NCBI GenBank assembly: GCA_964574815.1
Contig: CAZNPL010000019.1
Location: 1-64,000, forward strand
Length of the DNA stretch: 64,000 bases
Origin: CAZNPL01 sp964574815
Lineage (GTDB): Bacteria; Planctomycetota; Phycisphaerae; UBA1845
Direction: 5' to 3'
In this document: positions 28,607-38,062 of the stretch, one piece after another
How the letters are laid out: every line of letters starts with the position of its first letter
Numbering within the stretch: position 1 is the first letter of the stretch
Program-made: the position numbers and the translations under genes
The notes under the pieces: generated by a model
The model's database searches: none
Told to the model about the DNA's origin: nothing
Seen by the model: only the letters and a program-made list of their open reading frames with translations

Positions 28607-29009
28607 CAAAGCTGTTCCGAAGCTGGCCGCACGCCGGCTATGAGAAAGCGCCGGCAGCCGGACCGACGCAACGATGCGATGCACCATCGTACCCCGGAGG
28701 TACGCGAGCGCCAATCTGGTAGTTCGCGGCCGTGTGGGCCGTGCTGACTATAATTGCGGAGGGGGCGGCACAACTTCCGACGGTGCGTTCACAGTGATTT
28801 GTCCGATGTAAGAAGCTGTAAATCAGTGTCCCGAGGCTCCGGCTCTGCGTCGGGGACGGGGACAGCGGTTCGTCGAATACGTATACTGGCAGGGTGGCAT
28901 CACGGGTCGCGTTACCGCAGACCCCGAGGGGACTTCCGCCAGGACGTACATGCCGGCGAGCACGATGAGAATTCAATCATAGTCGTAGATCTAGCCAGGA
29001 GTTCACACG

Positions 29010-31760
29010 ATGAGAGCAAGGTACCGCAGGACCCGCTCGCTGCTGACGGCTGCGATGGCGGCGGGCGTCCTCTTCATGCTGATGACGCCCCCAGTTGGCG
29101 CTGACGAGCAGCCGGGGGCGGCCCAGCCCGCCTCGGCAAATGATGCCAAAGGAAACGGCGACAAGAAGGAGGAGAAGCCGGAGTTTCCACCATTCGATGA
29201 GGTCACCAAGGATCACAAGAAGATCCCGGGCTTCTTCGACCTGTACTATCACGAGAAGAAGGACCATCTGCTGGCCGCCATTCCGGGATCAATGCTGGGG
29301 AAAGAGTTCCTCATGTCGTCGGCCATCTCCGGCGGTGGTTTTCTGACCGGCTTCATGTGGGACTGGCAGGTGGTTCGCTGGGAGGAGATGGACAAGAAGC
29401 TGGTGCTCATCGAGCCGGACCCGCGTTACGACCCGGCAAGCAAGTCGGCGGTCTCGGACGTGGTGGCGCGGACGTACACGGACCGCATCGTCCTTAGCAC
29501 GAAGATCGTGACCAAGCGCGGCGGCGATCCGGTGATCGACCTGGACGAGGTGCTCAAAACCGATCGGACCGGGCTCAGTTCGTTTTACGGCGGGTCAGTG
29601 GACGCGTCGCTGAGCAAGTGGGTCAAGACCAAGGGGTTCGAAAAGAACGTCGAACTGGCCGTCGACCTGGCCTACATGCGTGGGCGCGAGGGCGGCCAGC
29701 GCTCGCGCGTGCACTACAGCGTCAGTGAGCTGCCCAAGAACGACTACAAACCTCGGCGAGCGGATGAACGCGTCGGTTACTTCCTGACAGCGATCAAGAA
29801 TTGGGGCAAGGAACACACCGACAAGACGATCTTCGATCGTTACATTCATCGTTGGCGCCTTCGCAAGGCGAACCCGGAGGCCAAGGTCTCGGACGTGCAC
29901 CCGGATGATCAGATCGTCTTCTACATCGAGAAAACCGTGCCGGTGAAGTTCCGCCGGTACGTACGCGAAGGCATCCTGGCGTGGAACGACGCCTTCGAGA
30001 AGGCCGGGCTGCGGAACGTGATGGCCGTCCGGCAGCAGACCGAGACCAACGAATTCAAAGACCTCGATCCGGAGGACGTCCGGTACAACTTCTTCCGCTG
30101 GATCGTGACGGGCGGGGGATTCGCCGCAGGCCCCTCGCGGGTCAATCCCCGCACCGGCCAGATCCTTGACGCCGACATCGTCTGGGACGACTCGCTGGTA
30201 CGATCGCTGCTGGCACAGTACGACCGGCTGGTCGCCAAAGGTCCTGCGGCTTCGTATGACCCGCAGCTTCAGGAGTTCCTCGACAAGCACCCGGAGTGGA
30301 ACTTCGTATCGCAGGAGCAGCGCCTGCTGGGGGACCCGCCACCGGCCCCGGGGGAGAATCTCTCCTGGGAACCGGAAGTGCTTCCGTTGCTGGAAAAGCA
30401 CAACCACTGGGTGTGCAAGCTGGCGACCGGGCTGCAGCACGAGATGGCGCTGGCTGACTTCGTACTGCGGTATGAGGGCCATGGGGGTCTGACCGACCAG
30501 TTCATCGGCGAGTTCATCCGTCATGTCGTGACGCACGAAGTGGGGCACACGCTTGGCCTGCGACACAACTTCAAGGCCAGCAGTTGGAAGTCGATGGAGC
30601 AACTGCTGGCGGCGAAGAACACCGACGAGCCCACCACGGCGTCGGTGATGGATTACAACGCTCCGATTTTCGCGTTTGAAAAGGAAGATCAGCCGCGGTT
30701 CTTCTCGCCGGCGCTCGGCCCATATGACCATTGGGCCATCGAATACGGCTACCGGCACCCGGACGACCAGTACAAAACGGAGGAAGAGTTGCTGGCGGCG
30801 ATCGCTTCGCACGGGAACCAGGATGGTCTGGCGTATGCGACCGACGAGGACGCCGGGATCTTCTCGCCGGACCCGCTGGTAAACCGGTGGGATCAGGGAT
30901 CCGACCCGCTGGAGTACGCGGGGAACCGCATGAAGCTGGTCAGCCGCCTCCAGAAAAACCTCGACGAGTGGTCCGTCAAAGAGGGCGAGAGTTACAGCTA
31001 CATGAGGCGTGTCTTCGACGGGCTGCTGTTCGAATACCGGCGAGCGGCGACATTCGCTTCCCGCGTGATCGGAGGCCAGGATATCAGCCGCAATCACAAG
31101 GGCGACCCGGACGAAGTGCCGCCGATTCGCATTCTGCCGGCGGCAAGGCAGCGGCAGGCGCTCGACTTCCTCGTGAAGAACGTCTTCTCCGAGGAGGCGT
31201 TCCAATTCGAGCCGGAGATGCTGAACAAGCTGAGCCCAGGCCGGTGGGGGCACTGGGACTCGGATAACTACGACCGCATCCGCGAATATCCGCTACACGA
31301 TCGGATCGCGGCGATCCAATTCTGGCCACTGTTTCACATCTTCAACCCGTTCACGATCAGCCGCGTATACGACGCGGAACTGAAAGTGCCGGCCGATGAA
31401 GACGCCCTGACCGTGCCGGACCTGCTGACCAAAACGACGGCGGCGATCTGGTCTGAACTGACCCGGCCGGTGGGATCGACAAAGTTGACGGCGCGCAAGC
31501 CGTTCATTCCGAGCATCCGGCGGAACCTGCAGCGGATGCAGCTCTCGATGCTGATTAACGTGCTGTTGACGCCGCCGGGAGAGTTGATGCCGGCTGATGC
31601 TCACGCAGTGACACGCATGACGTTGAAGGGGCTGTCGCAACAGATCGACAAGGTACTTGCGGCGGATGACAGCGACAACCTCGACCCGTTCACCCGGGCG
31701 CATCTCGAAGGGTCCAAGGCCCGCATCGACAAGGCGCTCGAGGCCGAATTCAGACTCTAA
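29010..31760 (+). CDS. Secreted zinc metalloprotease (DUF5117/DUF4953 metzincin-like)
   Basis: 916 residues with signal peptide (RSLLTAAMAAGVLFMLMTPPVGA). A DUF5118/DUF5117-like N-terminal region (FDEVTKDHKKIPGFFDLYYHE ... LSKNDYKPR-like) precedes the protease core. HEVGHTLGLRH (509-519) is the extended metzincin zinc site HExxHxxGxxH, and SVMDY about 35 residues later is the Met-turn. The C-terminal third is helical. Family members are annotated as zinc-dependent metalloproteases of unknown substrate. The 295-base spacer before it (divergent from the lipoprotein gene) must hold its promoter; no clear -35/-10 is called. A close paralogue starts 31 bases downstream. Confidence 0.88.
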   Translation: MRARYRRTRSLLTAAMAAGVLFMLMTPPVGADEQPGAAQPASANDAKGNGDKKEEKPEFPPFDEVTKDHKKIPGFFDLYYHEKKDHLLAAIPGSMLGKEFLMSSAISGGGFLTGFMWDWQVVRWEEMDKKLVLIEPDPRYDPASKSAVSDVVARTYTDRIVLSTKIVTKRGGDPVIDLDEVLKTDRTGLSSFYGGSVDASLSKWVKTKGFEKNVELAVDLAYMRGREGGQRSRVHYSVSELPKNDYKPRRADERVGYFLTAIKNWGKEHTDKTIFDRYIHRWRLRKANPEAKVSDVHPDDQIVFYIEKTVPVKFRRYVREGILAWNDAFEKAGLRNVMAVRQQTETNEFKDLDPEDVRYNFFRWIVTGGGFAAGPSRVNPRTGQILDADIVWDDSLVRSLLAQYDRLVAKGPAASYDPQLQEFLDKHPEWNFVSQEQRLLGDPPPAPGENLSWEPEVLPLLEKHNHWVCKLATGLQHEMALADFVLRYEGHGGLTDQFIGEFIRHVVTHEVGHTLGLRHNFKASSWKSMEQLLAAKNTDEPTTASVMDYNAPIFAFEKEDQPRFFSPALGPYDHWAIEYGYRHPDDQYKTEEELLAAIASHGNQDGLAYATDEDAGIFSPDPLVNRWDQGSDPLEYAGNRMKLVSRLQKNLDEWSVKEGESYSYMRRVFDGLLFEYRRAATFASRVIGGQDISRNHKGDPDEVPPIRILPAARQRQALDFLVKNVFSEEAFQFEPEMLNKLSPGRWGHWDSDNYDRIREYPLHDRIAAIQFWPLFHIFNPFTISRVYDAELKVPADEDALTVPDLLTKTTAAIWSELTRPVGSTKLTARKPFIPSIRRNLQRMQLSMLINVLLTPPGELMPADAHAVTRMTLKGLSQQIDKVLAADDSDNLDPFTRAHLEGSKARIDKALEAEFRL

Positions 31761-31791
31761 GATGCCGACCGGCGCGAAAGGATTTGACGAC

Positions 31792-34539
31792 ATGCTCGAT
31801 ATGAGGCGAATTGGACGATTCACGCTGGTGGCCGTGTTCGTGGCGGCGATCGGCATCCCATCTCCGGACTCGGCGGACGCCGGACCGAGGGGCCCGATGG
31901 GCGCCATGGGCAACAAAAGCGGAGACGACCTGCCCAAGTTCGACGAAGTAACCAAGGACATGGAGGTGCGGGAGGGGTTCTTCACGCTTTACTACGATAA
32001 GAAGAAAGACACCCTGTTGGGGCGCATACCCAGCTCCATGCTCGAAGAGCCGTTCTTGCTGAGCATCTCGATCCCGAAGGGGCCGATGCTGGCCGGATGG
32101 ATGGTCGGCAGCGACGCCGTATACTGGGAGCGTCACAACGACAAGCTGCTGCTGATGTCCTGCGAAACGCGATACAAGGAGGGTAAGGGCAGTACCCTGG
32201 AGGACGTGATCGGGCGGACGTACACCGACCGGATCATCATGGCGCTGGACATCAAGACCGAGGCCCCCGGCGGCGATCCGGTCATCGACCTTGGCGACCT
32301 GATGAAGACGGACATGGTCGGTCTGGGGCGCATGTACGGCGGACGAAGCATGGACCGTTCGTTGTCGCAGTGGAACACGCGTAAGGCGTTTCCGCTCAAC
32401 GTCGAGCTGTCCGTCGATGCGGCGCTGATGGGGCGCAGCGGCGGGATCATCGCGGCGACGCACTTCAGCATGTCCAAGCTGCCCAAGAACGACTACAAGC
32501 CTCGCGAGGCCGACGAGCGCGTCGGTTACTTCTTGACCGCGAAGAAGGACTGGACCACAGAGCACACGGCCAAGACGGTCTTCAAGCGGTACATTCATCG
32601 ATGGCACCTCGAAAAGGAGGATCCCGACGCTGAGGTGTCACCGGTCAAGAATCCGATCGTCTTTTACATCGAAAAGACAGTGCCGATCCCGTTCCGGCGT
32701 TGGGTGCGCGAAGGCATCCTGGAATGGAACAAGGCCTTCGAGAAGATCGGCCTGCTCAGCGCCGTGCAGGTGCGCCAGCAGACCGAGACGAACGAGTTCA
32801 AAGACCTCGATCCGGAGGACGTGCGGTATAACTTCATCCGCTGGATCGTGACGGGAACGCCGTTCGCGCGCGGGCCTTCCCACGTCAACCCGTTCACGGG
32901 GCAGATCCTCGACGCGGATATCGTCTTTGACGACTCGATGCTGCGTTACTACATGCACGATTACGAGCTGATGGGGCCGCGGGGGTACGAATCCCTCAGC
33001 GATCCGCTCGCTGACCGCTTCTATGAGCGCTTTCCCGTGTTCGAGCACACGCCGCTCGCCCGGGTTCTGACGCCGGAGTTTAACAGCGGGACCCATCTTT
33101 ACAGCGCCCAAGATGTTCCCGACACCGAACGGCTCAGCGATTTGGCAGAAACGTTCCATGCGCCGATGGGGCACGGCTGCGAGCTGGCCACCGGCATGGC
33201 CCAGCAGCTTGCCTTCGCTCAATTGCTGCACGCCGGCGCCGATGGTCGAAAAGTGCCCGAGGAGTTCATCGGGCAGGTCCTCAAGGAGACGGTGATGCAC
33301 GAAGTGGGGCACACGCTCGGGCTTCGCCACAATTTCAAGGCCAGTTCCTGGCTGCCGATGAGCGAGATCACCTCGCCGAATAAGCAGGAACGCCCGCTGA
33401 CGGCGTCCGTGATGGACTACAACCCCCTGGAATACGCCGAAGAGCAGCAAGAGCAGGGCAGCTTCATCACACGCACGCTCGGGCCGTATGATTACTGGGC
33501 CATCGAATACGGGTACAAGCCGTTCAAAGCGAACGGCGAGCAGAAGACCGAGGCGGATATGCTCAAGGCCATCGCCTCCCGGGCCGCTGAGGACGGCCTG
33601 GCCTACGCGACAGACGAGGATACGTCACTGTTCGGACCCGATCCGTACGTCAATCGTTTCGACAACGGCCAGGATCCGCTGGAGTTTGCCAAACACCGCA
33701 TGAAGATGGTGGACTGGCTGATGGATGACCTGGACGAGCGGGCCGTCGAGGAGGGCGAGAGCTACTTCCGTTTGCGCCGAGCGTTCAACATCACGCTGGC
33801 CGAGTACGGCCTGGCCTCGAGCTTCGCCGCCCGCATGGTCGGCGGTCAGAGCGTCAGCCGAACGCACAAGGGCGATCCAAACGCGCCGGATCCGTTCGTG
33901 ATCGTCCCGGCTGCCGAGCAGCGCGAGGCGCTTTCGTTCCTGGCGGAGACGATCTTCTCCGACGAGGCGTTCGACTTCTCACCGGAACTGCTGAACAAGC
34001 TGGCCCCGGGCCGGTTCTGGCACTGGGACAGCGACCAGCTCAATTTCGACATCGCCTACGACGTCCACGATCGCGTGCTGGCGTATCAGTCGCGCGTGCT
34101 GGCGCAGTTGATCAACCCAGTAGTGACGACGCGGATCTACGACGCCGAGCTGAAGGTTCCCAAGGATGAGGAGGCCCTCACGGTCGACGAGGTCTTCAGC
34201 CGTCTCAATGAGACCATCTGGTCGGAGCTAGATCAGGCCGGAGCCGACGGCGACTGGACGAACCGCAAGCCGATGGCCTCGAGCTTCCGGCGCAACCTGC
34301 AACGGCGGCACCTCAGTTGGCTGACGGAGATCCTGCTGCGCGGCCCGGAGATGGGATACAACGCCGATACGCACGCCGTCGTGCGGATGAGCCTGGAATC
34401 GCTGGGCGAACGGATCGGCAATGCTTTGGAGAAGTCAAAGCAGAACCTGGACACGTACACGCTGGCGCATCTGGACGATTCGAAGAACCGCATCAAGCGG
34501 GCGCTCGACGCGGAGTTCACCGACGGCGCCTCGCGTTAG
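31792..34539 (+). CDS. Second secreted zinc metalloprotease, tandem paralogue
   Basis: 915 residues from the ATG at 31792 (AAAGGA ahead); an ATG at 31762 is possible. Signal peptide GRFTLVAVFVAAIGIPSPDSADA. It aligns with the upstream gene along its whole length: FDEVTKDMEVREGFFTLYYDKKKD, KLPKNDYKPREADERVGYFLTAKKDW, VRQQTETNEFKDLDPEDVRYNF, HEVGHTLGLRH (503-513) and SVMDY. Both retain the zinc ligands, so both should be active. The equal length and 31-base gap indicate tandem duplication in one operon, with enough divergence for different substrates or a heteromeric role. Confidence 0.88.
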   Translation: MLDMRRIGRFTLVAVFVAAIGIPSPDSADAGPRGPMGAMGNKSGDDLPKFDEVTKDMEVREGFFTLYYDKKKDTLLGRIPSSMLEEPFLLSISIPKGPMLAGWMVGSDAVYWERHNDKLLLMSCETRYKEGKGSTLEDVIGRTYTDRIIMALDIKTEAPGGDPVIDLGDLMKTDMVGLGRMYGGRSMDRSLSQWNTRKAFPLNVELSVDAALMGRSGGIIAATHFSMSKLPKNDYKPREADERVGYFLTAKKDWTTEHTAKTVFKRYIHRWHLEKEDPDAEVSPVKNPIVFYIEKTVPIPFRRWVREGILEWNKAFEKIGLLSAVQVRQQTETNEFKDLDPEDVRYNFIRWIVTGTPFARGPSHVNPFTGQILDADIVFDDSMLRYYMHDYELMGPRGYESLSDPLADRFYERFPVFEHTPLARVLTPEFNSGTHLYSAQDVPDTERLSDLAETFHAPMGHGCELATGMAQQLAFAQLLHAGADGRKVPEEFIGQVLKETVMHEVGHTLGLRHNFKASSWLPMSEITSPNKQERPLTASVMDYNPLEYAEEQQEQGSFITRTLGPYDYWAIEYGYKPFKANGEQKTEADMLKAIASRAAEDGLAYATDEDTSLFGPDPYVNRFDNGQDPLEFAKHRMKMVDWLMDDLDERAVEEGESYFRLRRAFNITLAEYGLASSFAARMVGGQSVSRTHKGDPNAPDPFVIVPAAEQREALSFLAETIFSDEAFDFSPELLNKLAPGRFWHWDSDQLNFDIAYDVHDRVLAYQSRVLAQLINPVVTTRIYDAELKVPKDEEALTVDEVFSRLNETIWSELDQAGADGDWTNRKPMASSFRRNLQRRHLSWLTEILLRGPEMGYNADTHAVVRMSLESLGERIGNALEKSKQNLDTYTLAHLDDSKNRIKRALDAEFTDGASR

Positions 34540-34590
34540 GCGTTTACGAAAACCATCCGGCCCCATGGTGCCGGAACGCCAGAACACGAC

Positions 34591-34622
34591 AAGGCCAGGG
34601 CGAACCGCCCCGGCCTTTCTTC
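34591..34622. terminator. Terminator hairpin between convergent genes
   Basis: AAGGCC-A-GGGCG, a three-base loop, and CGCCC-C-GGCCTT pair along 11 bases with one mismatch, followed by TCTTCT on the plus strand. It stands between the metalloprotease gene (ends 34539) and the DUF4276 gene (ends 34674 on the minus strand), and could stop transcription from both sides. Confidence 0.7.
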
Positions 34623-34673
34623 TGAGGTATGTGCGGGTGGCGCTGGCTCCCCGCTCTCTCCACCGCGAGATGA

Positions 34674-35360
34674 TCATGGAGTTTCTCCGAGTGCTTCGAG
34701 CCTCCGAACCCATTCGCCGAAATGGGTGCATCTGACCCGCAGAATCTCCATTCCGATGCTCGTTGTAACTCGCGGGCTATGGACTCGCTTTCGAAATCCG
34801 GTAACGATGCCCGCGATCTGCCTTGAAGGGCACGTATCATACCCATCGTCAATAGCTTCGGCGTGCCCTGCCGCTTCAAGAATCTGATCAAACTGCGTTC
34901 GCAAGTGATCCTCTGGGTGACCGCAAATCCCCGTCGCGGCGCCTGCGAGCTCCGCGGTGTCGGCGAAGAGCAGCGCTTCGAACTCGTGGAGCTGCACGTA
35001 GGGAATGAACTGGGCAGGGTTAAACGACTCGCCGGCTGCACCGGCCACATCCGCCAATATCTCCGCCTCGACTCGCGAGGCCCGTTCTTGCCAGGGCAAG
35101 TCGACGGCATCCTCTCGCCCGGGCCAATCGTGCGGCATCGCGTAGTAGTCGAACATGGTCGTGCAATACCGGCGTTCCTTCAGTGTTCGGAGGATGTCGC
35201 CTCGTGCGGAGACCCAGTGTTTCACGCCGCCCCGTCTGCGGCTCTTGCCCGGAAGGACCGCCCAAATCGCAATTCCACGATTACCCAAATGAGCGGCAAG
35301 CTGATTACGGACAAATGCCTGCTCGGTCTCGCCCTCAACAATAGCGACGATTTCACTCAC
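34674..35360 (-). CDS. DUF4276 protein, TOPRIM-like, ATPase partner
   Basis: 228 residues starting with GTG, overlapping the stop of the AAA gene by eight bases. The N-terminus IVAIVEGETEQAFVRNQL contains the VEGxTE motif found in TOPRIM-like folds, and TMFDYYAMPHDWPG supplies the later acidic position. PYVQLHEFEALLFAD and SRVEAEI match the DUF4276 family, which is commonly encoded next to AAA_21-type ATPases. By analogy with OLD, PARIS and AbiL pairs, it may be the nuclease or effector arm of a defence module. That role is inference; the family match is stronger. Confidence 0.75.
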   Translation of the reverse strand: MSEIVAIVEGETEQAFVRNQLAAHLGNRGIAIWAVLPGKSRRRGGVKHWVSARGDILRTLKERRYCTTMFDYYAMPHDWPGREDAVDLPWQERASRVEAEILADVAGAAGESFNPAQFIPYVQLHEFEALLFADTAELAGAATGICGHPEDHLRTQFDQILEAAGHAEAIDDGYDTCPSRQIAGIVTGFRKRVHSPRVTTSIGMEILRVRCTHFGEWVRRLEALGETP

Positions 35361-36471
35361 GGCTGGGCCCCCCGCGCACGACGTTCTTCTGCCAGAGTTC
35401 GCCGAGGGAATACTCTTGCAGCCAGTCGGCGAGTGCCCCGGGATCAGGTCGTTCGAGCGCTGAGCAGCCGTTTTCTCGATTCACGACGACGACGTCGCCC
35501 GGATCGAAATGGTCGAGCAGAGTTGCGGATTGAGTCGACACCACGACCTGTGTTCGCTCGGCTGCGGACTGAATCAGATCGGCGAGCAGTGCGATCGCAT
35601 AGGGATGCAGACCCAACTCAGGTTCGTCGATGACGATCGTGGAGGGAGGATTCGGCTGCATCAGGGCCGTAGCCAGACAGATAAACCGAATCGTCCCGTC
35701 GGACAAATGCACCGGTTGGAACGGAAAATCGCTTCCTTTTTGCCGCCACTCCAACCGGAGCTTTTCTTCGCCGGCCTTCTCTTCCGGGCGAAAGAGAAAG
35801 TCGTCCAGAAACGGCGCGATCAGTCTCACCGTATCGCGGATGAGGGTATAGCCGGCTTCGGATTCTGCGCGCAGCCGCATGAGAAACGGCGCGATGTTCT
35901 GTGCGTCATCCCGGAGTTGCTCGTAATCTCGTGCGGATTGCTCACGCCGCATCGGAGCGTACAGGCTCGTGTCGTGGAAATGGTATACGACCCAGCTCGA
36001 TACTGCCTCGAAGACGTAGTGCGGTACGCCAGGACCCGTACCGACGTAAGCTCTGTCATCTTTGCGTTTCTTGAGATTGGACTCGCGAGTTCCCTTGCCA
36101 ATCGAATTGAAAGCACCGATGCCGCGCCCGCCGATGTACTGCACGCGTTCATCGGCAATCTGAAGGGCGCCGTCAGCGGTCGGCTGCAAATCGAACTCGT
36201 AGACGTTTTCTCCAAACTCCAGGTGCGCGGCAATCTGGCGGGTCCGTTGGGGACCGAGGAAGAAGAAGCCGTCTCCCCCGCCGCGATCGTTCACGAACGA
36301 TTTCAGCCCCTCCTTGGCCATGGCCCGCAGCAGACGGAAGAAATCGACAAAATTGCTCTTACCGGCGCCGTTCGCGCCGATCAACACGTTCAAGTCACGA
36401 AGCTCGAACTTCTCGAGCGACTCGATCGATTTGAAGCCTTGAATTGTAATTCTGTCCAAGCGGCTTCCCAT
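35353..36471 (-). CDS. AAA_21-type ATPase (SMC/OLD-like)
   Basis: 372 residues. GFKSIESLEKFELRDLNVLIGANGAGKSN gives the Walker A (Gly32-Ser39), split here by a few residues of family text. LSDGTIRFICLATALMQ is the ABC-like signature region, STIVIDEPELGLHP the Walker B and VVVSTQSATLLDHF the switch histidine region. This is the stand-alone ATPase of the OLD/RecF-like class without a fused TOPRIM domain; the DUF4276 gene supplies that separately. Such pairs often sit in defence islands. It starts 53 bases after the putative nuclease gene, on the same strand. Confidence 0.85.
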   Translation of the reverse strand: MGSRLDRITIQGFKSIESLEKFELRDLNVLIGANGAGKSNFVDFFRLLRAMAKEGLKSFVNDRGGGDGFFFLGPQRTRQIAAHLEFGENVYEFDLQPTADGALQIADERVQYIGGRGIGAFNSIGKGTRESNLKKRKDDRAYVGTGPGVPHYVFEAVSSWVVYHFHDTSLYAPMRREQSARDYEQLRDDAQNIAPFLMRLRAESEAGYTLIRDTVRLIAPFLDDFLFRPEEKAGEEKLRLEWRQKGSDFPFQPVHLSDGTIRFICLATALMQPNPPSTIVIDEPELGLHPYAIALLADLIQSAAERTQVVVSTQSATLLDHFDPGDVVVVNRENGCSALERPDPGALADWLQEYSLGELWQKNVVRGGPSRE

Positions 36472-36524
36472 ATCGTCTCCTCGCAGTTTGGCTCCGGTGA
36501 GGCAACCTGATCAGCTTGCGGCAG

Positions 36525-37484
36525 TCAGCCTGCCGCCAATTCGGAAGTCCTGCTTGCGGCCAGCAGGGATTCGGAGGCCACGTACCTTTGATTCTGCGTG
36601 AACGCAATCGTCCGTCCGCTGTCAGACCTCAAATCGTTGACGATCGGGCTACTCAGTTGCATCGTACGGGGATCGTCGGGCGCCGTCAGCAGCATGACCT
36701 TATAAGTCTGGCCCTGTTCCTTCCTGGCGATCATCGGCTCTTGAAGGCATCGACCGATCAGACTCCCGAGTTCGGCCGTGTACCGCCCCTCTTCAAATAC
36801 CACCTCATCGTACGTCTCCAGGACGCTCGGCACGACCGGGTGAATCTGATTGCCCGAATAGAACGCGATGTACTTCACCGATTGAAACGGGCGGCGGGGC
36901 TGGCACACGTAAGCCTGGTATCGTTGGTAAAACGGCCATGCGTAGCGAGCGGGAACGACGACCACATCTTTCGCCGAGCCGACCAGCCCCTCCTCGAGAA
37001 GCATGGCCTGCAGCTCTCGTAGAAGAAAGGCCTCACGCTCGGACACAACCTCCCGCGGGTCGCCCAGCAGCTCTTCGATCGCCTGATCGAGAGACTCGAA
37101 CGAGGTCCACACCAGGCGTTCATCGTTGATCTCGCTTATGATGTCCGGCGCCCTGCGATCCGGGGTGAGCACCAGAAGCAGACGGGTCATTTCACTTGAG
37201 GCATCAAGGCGATTGAGGTGACGCTTCAGTTGGTCCCGACTGGCGCTGCCAGGTCTGATCTTCGTCTCCACAAGCAGCCGGCAACTCGCCACAATCTCCG
37301 CGTCGGGAATCCCTGGCGAGCCGGTCGACGGCTGGTTCTTGAATCTGACGAGTTCCAATTCCGATTGCTCGAATAGCGAGCCGAGAAGACGTTCGATACG
37401 CTTCAAAGACAGAGAGCTCAGGACGGCCACCATGGATGCCGTCACACGATTCTCTCCAGTCGAATACGTCGAAAAGATGCTCAT
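36525..37484 (-). CDS. Putative PD-(D/E)XK nuclease-like protein
   Basis: 319 residues from the ATG at 37484, chosen because SIFSTYSTGENRVTASMVAVL looks like a true family N-terminus; upstream frames to 37568 look random. PDAEIVASCRLLVETKI (Pro60-Asp61 ... Glu73-Thr-Lys75) fits the PD-(D/E)XK nuclease core, with a preceding helix and a following strand LLLVLTPD. The C-terminal 150 residues (YAWPFYQRYQAYVCQP ... VKYIAFYSGNQIHP) are an unrecognised domain. It lies in line with the ATPase and DUF4276 genes. I read it as a third member of the cassette, possibly the nuclease, but this has not been checked by profile search. Confidence 0.6.
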   Translation of the reverse strand: MSIFSTYSTGENRVTASMVAVLSSLSLKRIERLLGSLFEQSELELVRFKNQPSTGSPGIPDAEIVASCRLLVETKIRPGSASRDQLKRHLNRLDASSEMTRLLLVLTPDRRAPDIISEINDERLVWTSFESLDQAIEELLGDPREVVSEREAFLLRELQAMLLEEGLVGSAKDVVVVPARYAWPFYQRYQAYVCQPRRPFQSVKYIAFYSGNQIHPVVPSVLETYDEVVFEEGRYTAELGSLIGRCLQEPMIARKEQGQTYKVMLLTAPDDPRTMQLSSPIVNDLRSDSGRTIAFTQNQRYVASESLLAASRTSELAAG

Positions 37485-37607
37485 CGATTCGTTGCCACTG
37501 CTGAAGCGGCTCTTCGCCGCCAGATTCGGCGTCATCCCGAGTAAACCGAGCAAGACCGGCGAACGCACGGGCCGACGGGGCCGCGAGCGCGAGGAGGCCC
37601 GATCGAC

Positions 37608-37814
37608 TCACGCCTCGATGTAATCGCAGATGGCGGTCGGGTTGGGGATCGGCAGGCCATCGGCTTTGAGGCCGTCGATGTGAAATCGGACGGCCTCGCG
37701 AATCCGCTGCTCGGTCTCCGAGACCGTGTCACCCGTTGCCACGCATCCGGGCAGGTCGGGCACGTAGGCGGAGTAGTTTCCGTCGGCTTTTTCGATGACG
37801 ATCCCGTAACGCAT
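37608..37814 (-). CDS. hicB: HicB-family antitoxin
   Basis: 68 residues: MRYGIVIEKADGNYSAYVPD then LPGCVATGDTVSETEQRIREAV, the HicB partial RNase-H fold with YxAYVPDLPGC. No DNA-binding tail is present, as in short HicB proteins. Its ATG overlaps the ancestral hicA stop by one base (TAATG). As hicA is frameshifted, the antitoxin may now be free of its target or serve against other HicA toxins. Confidence 0.9.
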   Translation of the reverse strand: MRYGIVIEKADGNYSAYVPDLPGCVATGDTVSETEQRIREAVRFHIDGLKADGLPIPNPTAICDYIEA

Positions 37815-38013
37815 TAAGGGCGCTCCCTCATACCGGCTTGCTTCCGAACGCTGTTGAGCGTCCCGGGCGCCAAGTCGTCGCTGGGCTTACCTTACCAGCG
37901 ACCGTGACACGGCCGGGCCGCTGCGGATGTTTGAACTGACGGTGGCTCCCCCGAGTTGCTACCAGATACCAGCCTTCTTCCTCAAGCATCCTGATGACGT
38001 CGCGAACCTTCAT
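37814..38013 (-). pseudogene. hicA: Frameshifted HicA toxin
   Basis: The frame opens as a normal HicA, MKVRDVIRMLEEEGWYLVAT then RGSHRQFKHPQRPGRVTVAGK, with the catalytic His in GSHRQF. It then shifts at 37886-37895, where GTAAG is present twice in a row on the coding strand. Removing one copy restores the expected end, GKPSDDLAPGTLNSVRKQAG, and a stop that overlaps the hicB start. As it stands, the protein is 61 residues with a nonsense tail. The dsRBD-like fold is probably lost. A sequencing error cannot be excluded. Confidence 0.85.
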
Positions 38014-38062
38014 CGGACAAAACCATTATAGCCAAGTCAAGCGCCGGCTTGAAGCATTGCCG

